A stretch of 64,000 nucleotides of DNA from the NCBI RefSeq assembly GCF_014763045.1, contig NZ_JACTAG010000001.1, forward strand, positions 1,054,001 through 1,118,000. Reading direction: 5' to 3'. Source of the DNA: Sulfitobacter aestuariivivens (GTDB taxonomy: Bacteria; Pseudomonadota; Alphaproteobacteria; Rhodobacterales; Rhodobacteraceae). Positions within the stretch are counted from its first letter, which is position 1. Each line of letters begins with the position of its first letter. Shown here piece by piece: positions 60,590 to 64,000 of the stretch. The position numbers were made by a program, and so were the translations under genes. Below the pieces are notes generated by a model, which was given only the letters and a program-made list of their open reading frames with translations, had not been told where the DNA came from and did no database searches.

Positions 60590-61039
60590 CTACCGCTGCG
60601 GGCTCACATACCAGTTGACCGTCATGCCCACCACGCTATCGCCCGCCGCGTCGGTGATATCGACCGTGACGTCAAACGCCACCTTGCCGTCGTCCTTGAT
60701 CGCCTGCATCAATTCGCCGCCGGGGCGGGAGGTTCTGGCCTGCGCGGTCAGTTTGCCTTTTGCAACCTTAAGGAACTTGATGTCAGCCGTCGCCGCGACT
60801 GGGCGCATTTCCAGGATGACCGGTGCCAGTGCCCCTGCAACGGCAGCCCCGGACGCGGCTTCGCCCAAGGCAAACATCGCAGCCGCATGCATGCTCTGGA
60901 TGTGGTTCGAGGTCTCGTCACGCTGCTGCAACTCGGCGCTCGCCTGCCCATCTGAGATGTCCAGCAGGTCGACACCCACATAAGTCGCGAAGGGTACCGC
61001 AGTGCTGAGGTGGGCTTTGATCATGTCATAGGGGGTCAT
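60590..61039 (-). CDS. hotdog-fold thioesterase (PaaI/DUF4442-like)
   Basis: A 149-residue hotdog protein. The helix segment SNHIQSMHAAAMFALGEAAS is typical of PaaI/DUF4442-type acyl-CoA thioesterases. The usual catalytic Asp/Glu position is taken by the Glu in ALGEAASG. It probably hydrolyses a CoA ester of unknown nature. The start MTPYDMIKAHL at 61039 is reasonable. It lies downstream of the EnvZ-like kinase on the same strand, 115 bases apart. Confidence 0.8.
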   Translation of the reverse strand: MTPYDMIKAHLSTAVPFATYVGVDLLDISDGQASAELQQRDETSNHIQSMHAAAMFALGEAASGAAVAGALAPVILEMRPVAATADIKFLKVAKGKLTAQARTSRPGGELMQAIKDDGKVAFDVTVDITDAAGDSVVGMTVNWYVSPQR

Positions 61040-61154
61040 GCTGGCTCCTGTATTTGGTGGGCCAAGGGTCGCAACTCAATGATGCGGATGCAATGTGGAC
61101 GCTGCGGCATACGGCGCGGGATCGTTCAGCCGGATCGGGGACACATCCTGCCGA

Positions 61155-62480
61155 TCAGCGTCCGATCACGATATCGGCGCGCAAGCCGCCAAGCTCCGGC
61201 GCCTCGCCCAGACGCAAGACGCCGCCATGGGACCGCGCGATATCGGTCGCAATGGCCAGCCCCAGACCCACGCCGCCGCCCTTGTCCTGATTGCGCGCCT
61301 TGTCCAGCCGCGAAAACGGCCGGGTTGCCTCGTCACGGCGGGCCTCAGGGATACCGGGGCCATCATCCTCAACCCGGATGCGCAGGGTCTTGTCGCTCAG
61401 CATCACGGAAACTTCGGCCCGGCCGCCGTAGCGCACTGCGTTCGAAATAAGGTTATCGATCGCACGTCGCATCGCCACCTTGCGCAGTTTGACCGTGCCC
61501 TCTCCCTCGCCCTGCAGGGGTTTCAGCGTGACCAGCCTGCCCCCGCGCTGCGCTTCTTCGACGATTTCCCTGACGAATGCATAGGGCGCGACACGCTCAG
61601 GCTCCCCCTCTGCGGCACCGCGGGCGAAATCAAGGAATTCATCCAGCATCCGTTGCATATCGTCCACATCGCGCAGCAGGGGTTCCGCTTCATCCTCGTC
61701 CATCATCGACAGGCCCAGCCGCATGCGTGTCAGCGGGGTCCGCAAGTCATGGCTGACCCCCGACAGCATCAGGGTGCGCTGTTCAATATGCCGCTCAATC
61801 CGTTGGCGCATATCGATAAACGCGTTGCCTGCCGCGCGTATCTCAACAGCTCCTGAGGGGTTGAAGGGCTCGTGCCGGCCACGGCCAAATGCCTCAGCGG
61901 CGCGTGCAAGACGTTTGATCGGGCGCAGCTGGTTGCGCAAATAGATCGAGGCGATGAATGTCAGCAGGACGCCGAAAAAGACCGTATAAACAAACAGCTG
62001 GTGCGGGTTGGCCGCCGAGATGCGGCGGCGGTCGAATTCAAGCCGCAGCGGCCCCTTATCACTCTGTACGTAAAGCGCCACGCGACGGTTGTTGCTCAGA
62101 TCCACCGCACGCAGTTCCCCAAGCACCTCAAACAGTCGGTCAGTCAGCACAATGCCGGAATAATCGTACCAGTACCGCTGGTTGCGCTGGGGCACCTCAT
62201 CAGCGGTCACCGGCATCGCAGTGATCTCAAGCGGGCCTGTCTGGTCCACGACAGACTGCAGCACCGCGTCGCGCGACGGTGCGGCGTCAACAGCGGCCAT
62301 CACCATGGACAGTTCGCGCAGAACCGTATTGGTCATCTGCAATGTAACGCCTTCGAAATGACGCTGCGCAAAGATCACCGTGACCACCAATTGCAGGAAG
62401 ACCACCGGCAACAGTAGGATCAGGGCGGCACGGCCATAGATGCCGCGGGGCACATAACGTTTGAGCCAGACAAAGGACAT
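61155..62480 (-). CDS. EnvZ-like sensor histidine kinase
   Basis: A 441-residue membrane kinase. The first helix is at about residues 17-35, followed by a periplasmic domain of ~125 residues, a second helix near 163-182 and a HAMP domain (LRPIKRLARAAEAFGRG). The H-box is MLSGVSHDLRTPLTRMRLGL and the ATPase motifs are IDNLISNAVRYG and VEDDGPGIPE, then GGGVGLGLAIATDI. It resembles EnvZ of the OmpR pair. No response regulator is adjacent in the window, so it is an orphan here. Confidence 0.9.
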   Translation of the reverse strand: MSFVWLKRYVPRGIYGRAALILLLPVVFLQLVVTVIFAQRHFEGVTLQMTNTVLRELSMVMAAVDAAPSRDAVLQSVVDQTGPLEITAMPVTADEVPQRNQRYWYDYSGIVLTDRLFEVLGELRAVDLSNNRRVALYVQSDKGPLRLEFDRRRISAANPHQLFVYTVFFGVLLTFIASIYLRNQLRPIKRLARAAEAFGRGRHEPFNPSGAVEIRAAGNAFIDMRQRIERHIEQRTLMLSGVSHDLRTPLTRMRLGLSMMDEDEAEPLLRDVDDMQRMLDEFLDFARGAAEGEPERVAPYAFVREIVEEAQRGGRLVTLKPLQGEGEGTVKLRKVAMRRAIDNLISNAVRYGGRAEVSVMLSDKTLRIRVEDDGPGIPEARRDEATRPFSRLDKARNQDKGGGVGLGLAIATDIARSHGGVLRLGEAPELGGLRADIVIGR

Positions 62481-62521
62481 GGGCTAAAGCGTAAGCCACA
62501 GCGCTTGCAAAAGGTCAAACC

Positions 62522-63433
62522 ATGCTCCCCCCTGACGACTTTGATCCGCCGATCGGCGTGGCTCAGCAGCTCGAACCCGGCCTGCGCCGCGTTCTGGCCC
62601 CCAACCCGTCGCCCATGACCTATCGCGGCACAAACACCTATCTGCTGGGCACCAGCGACATCGCCGTAATCGACCCGGGCCCCGACAGCCCCGCGCATCT
62701 TGAGGCGATCCTGAACGCGCTGCAGCCCGGGCAGCGGATCAGCCACATTATCGTCACCCATACGCACCTCGATCATTCCCCATTGGCGCGCCCGCTGGCG
62801 CAGCGCTGCGGCGCCCCGGTGCTGGCCTTTGGCGACGCACAGGCAGGCCGGTCGCAGATCATGCAAAACCTGGCGGAACGCGGGCTCATGGGCGGTGGCG
62901 AAGGGGTGGATACCGCGTTCCGCCCGGATCAGCGGCTGGCTGATGGCGCGTGCATCACCGGCGCCGACTGGGAGCTGTCTGTCATCCACACGCCCGGCCA
63001 CATCGGCAATCATATCTCGCTGGGTTGGGGCACCGCCTGTTTCACCGCCGATCACGTCATGGGCTGGGCATCCTCGCTTGTCTCGCCCCCTGACGGAGAC
63101 CTCACGGACTTCATGGCCTCCTGCGCGCGGCTGCAGACGCACGACTGGCGGGTGTTCTACCCCGGTCATGGCGCCGCGGTCACCGATCCTGCAAAGCGGC
63201 TTGACTGGCTGATCTCACACCGCACCGCCCGCGAAGCCGCGTTGCTGGAGGCCCTCAGCCACGGCCCCGCAGACGCGGCAACGCTTGCCAAGGCGATCTA
63301 TACCGACACCCCACCGGCCCTTCTGGGCGCGGCCACGCGCAATGTGCTCGCCCATCTGGTTGATCTGACAGGCAAATCCGTGGTCCGCCCGGACACAGAA
63401 CTGCACGCAACCGCGACATTTCGATTGCGCTGA
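62522..63433 (+). CDS. metallo-beta-lactamase-fold hydrolase (LACTB2-like)
   Basis: A 303-residue MBL-fold enzyme. The metal motif is THTHLDHSPLA (HxHxDH), with further ligands in VIHTPGHIGNH, CFTADHVMGW and VFYPGHGAAV. The N-terminus NPSPMTYRGTNTYLLG and a C-terminal winged-helix-like part (DAATLAKAIYTDTPPALLGA) match LACTB2-type hydrolases, which cleave RNA or thioesters. The substrate is not determined. It is divergent from the kinase gene and followed by tRNA-Asn. Confidence 0.9.
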   Translation: MLPPDDFDPPIGVAQQLEPGLRRVLAPNPSPMTYRGTNTYLLGTSDIAVIDPGPDSPAHLEAILNALQPGQRISHIIVTHTHLDHSPLARPLAQRCGAPVLAFGDAQAGRSQIMQNLAERGLMGGGEGVDTAFRPDQRLADGACITGADWELSVIHTPGHIGNHISLGWGTACFTADHVMGWASSLVSPPDGDLTDFMASCARLQTHDWRVFYPGHGAAVTDPAKRLDWLISHRTAREAALLEALSHGPADAATLAKAIYTDTPPALLGAATRNVLAHLVDLTGKSVVRPDTELHATATFRLR

Positions 63434-63515
63434 AATCCAACCGCCAAAAATACGCATTTCTGAGCCAAAACCCTCTGGACGCGCCAAAACCCCACTGCTA
63501 TATCGCGCAAACCGT

Positions 63516-63590
63516 TCCGGCGTAGCTCAGCGGTAGAGCAGTTGACTGTTAATCAATTGGTCGTAGGTTCGATCCCTACCGCCGGAGCCA
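63516..63590 (+). tRNA. tRNA-Asn, anticodon GUU
   Basis: A 75-base tRNA with encoded CCA. Acceptor TCCGGCG pairs with CGCCGGA. The D arm is GCTCAGCGGTAGAGC, the anticodon stem TTGAC with loop CTGTTAA gives GUU, and the T arm is GTAGG-TTCGATC-CCTAC. All stems pair fully. Confidence 0.97.
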
Positions 63591-63654
63591 TTTCCCCCGA
63601 CCCGCCCATGCCAGCACCGCACACAAGCATGCGGCGCGCAATTCTGGATAATTC

Positions 63655-64000
63655 CTAATGATTGTCTCGTGGCAGGCTCTTTCGTGCGATATCGCGGTAG
63701 TTGGGGGCGTCGCGCAGGGTCATGCCCTTGTCAAAGGGTTGCACCAATTCGCGGAAATATTGTTGCCAGGGCGATTGGCTGTCGGGCACCTGATAGCCGC
63801 CCGCTTCCATCAGATCGCGGGCGCGTTCCTTGAGGATCTCGTCATCCACCAGAATGTCCGCGCTGCACTTGCGCAGATCGATGCGGATGCGGTCTCCGGT
63901 CTGTAGCAGCGCCAGACCTCCGTTGTCCGCGGCCTCAGGCGCCGCGTTCAGGATCGAGGGCGACCCAGAGGTGCCCGATTGCCGCCCGTCCCCGATGCAC
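63655..64000 (-). CDS. IlvD/Edd family dehydratase, C-terminal part (cut by window edge)
   Basis: The reverse-strand frame runs from the right edge to a TAG at 63655, encoding the last ~114 residues. It begins CIGDGRQSGTSGSPSILNAA, a signature of the dihydroxy-acid/sugar-acid dehydratase family that binds an iron-sulfur cluster. It ends with a tail (QQYFRELVQPFDKGMTLRD) that I associate more with sugar-acid dehydratases such as arabinonate or xylonate dehydratase than with IlvD. The rest is outside the window, so the substrate remains open. Confidence 0.82.
   Translation of the reverse strand, partial: CIGDGRQSGTSGSPSILNAAPEAADNGGLALLQTGDRIRIDLRKCSADILVDDEILKERARDLMEAGGYQVPDSQSPWQQYFRELVQPFDKGMTLRDAPNYRDIARKSLPRDNH

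Noticed and set aside
1..64000. CRISPR arrays, rRNA operons, complete insertion sequences
   Set aside because: None was seen on reading both strands. Regularly spaced repeats, rRNA motifs and paired transposase/inverted-repeat structures are absent as far as can be judged by eye.

Overview
The window reads as chromosome of a marine Roseobacter-group alphaproteobacterium (Rhodobacteraceae). The basis is recognition of protein families, not a database search. Supporting genes include Usg, the F1-ATPase zeta inhibitor (DUF1476), an SspB adaptor, RNase E with a long insert in its S1 domain, DUF4169, PurSQ, a type-2 CtaA, and a methionine synthase that appears split into Bmt, a stand-alone corrinoid protein and DUF1638. 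Coding density is high and GC is about 60 percent by eye. The exception is 56.4-59.9 kb, which has AT-richer stretches.

Layout. 0-8.5 kb: edge-truncated DUF2855 gene, usg, gyrA, an M32 carboxypeptidase and ctaA, a TrmJ-like methylase, a ThiE-like protein. 8.5-13.2 kb: head-to-head HupE/UreJ and DUF4198 genes whose start codons overlap (probably metal uptake), psuK-psuG for pseudouridine breakdown, DUF502. 13.3-24.4 kb: patatin, FOXRED2-like flavoprotein, 3-hydroxybutyrate dehydrogenase, a candidate small RNA, orphan YejA-type binding protein, ArsC plus aquaporin (arsenic), acyl-CoA ligase, DsbA/FrnE-like protein, a TagD-like protein without its catalytic motifs, MFS exporter. 24.4-33.1 kb: small lipoprotein, mfd, rhodanese-ChrB with ChrA (chromate), sspB, fumC followed by three tightly packed small genes.

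33.2-46.8 kb: class I aldolase, a P450 overlapping a membrane alpha/beta hydrolase gene, ccdA and tusA, rne with a structured leader, a two-component pair whose regulator lacks GAFTGA, purQ-purS-purC, zeta inhibitor. 47-52 kb: bmt, a radical SAM protein, corrinoid protein, a 51-residue membrane protein, DUF1638 and sufE. 52-56.2 kb: lipoprotein, ridA, rnd, purN, purM, and a CAU-anticodon tRNA that is probably Ile2. 56.4-60.3 kb: two tandem paralogous secreted beta-repeat/coiled-coil proteins plus a small secreted protein, separated by about 1 kb without a convincing gene. This is the least explained block. 60.5-64 kb: hotdog thioesterase, EnvZ-like kinase, MBL-fold hydrolase, tRNA-Asn, and the C-terminal end of an IlvD/Edd dehydratase.

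No CRISPR array, complete insertion sequence, prophage or rRNA was seen. Two kinds of dispersed intergenic palindromic repeat occur, each in two copies. Start codons were chosen by eye from ribosome-binding sites and family fit.
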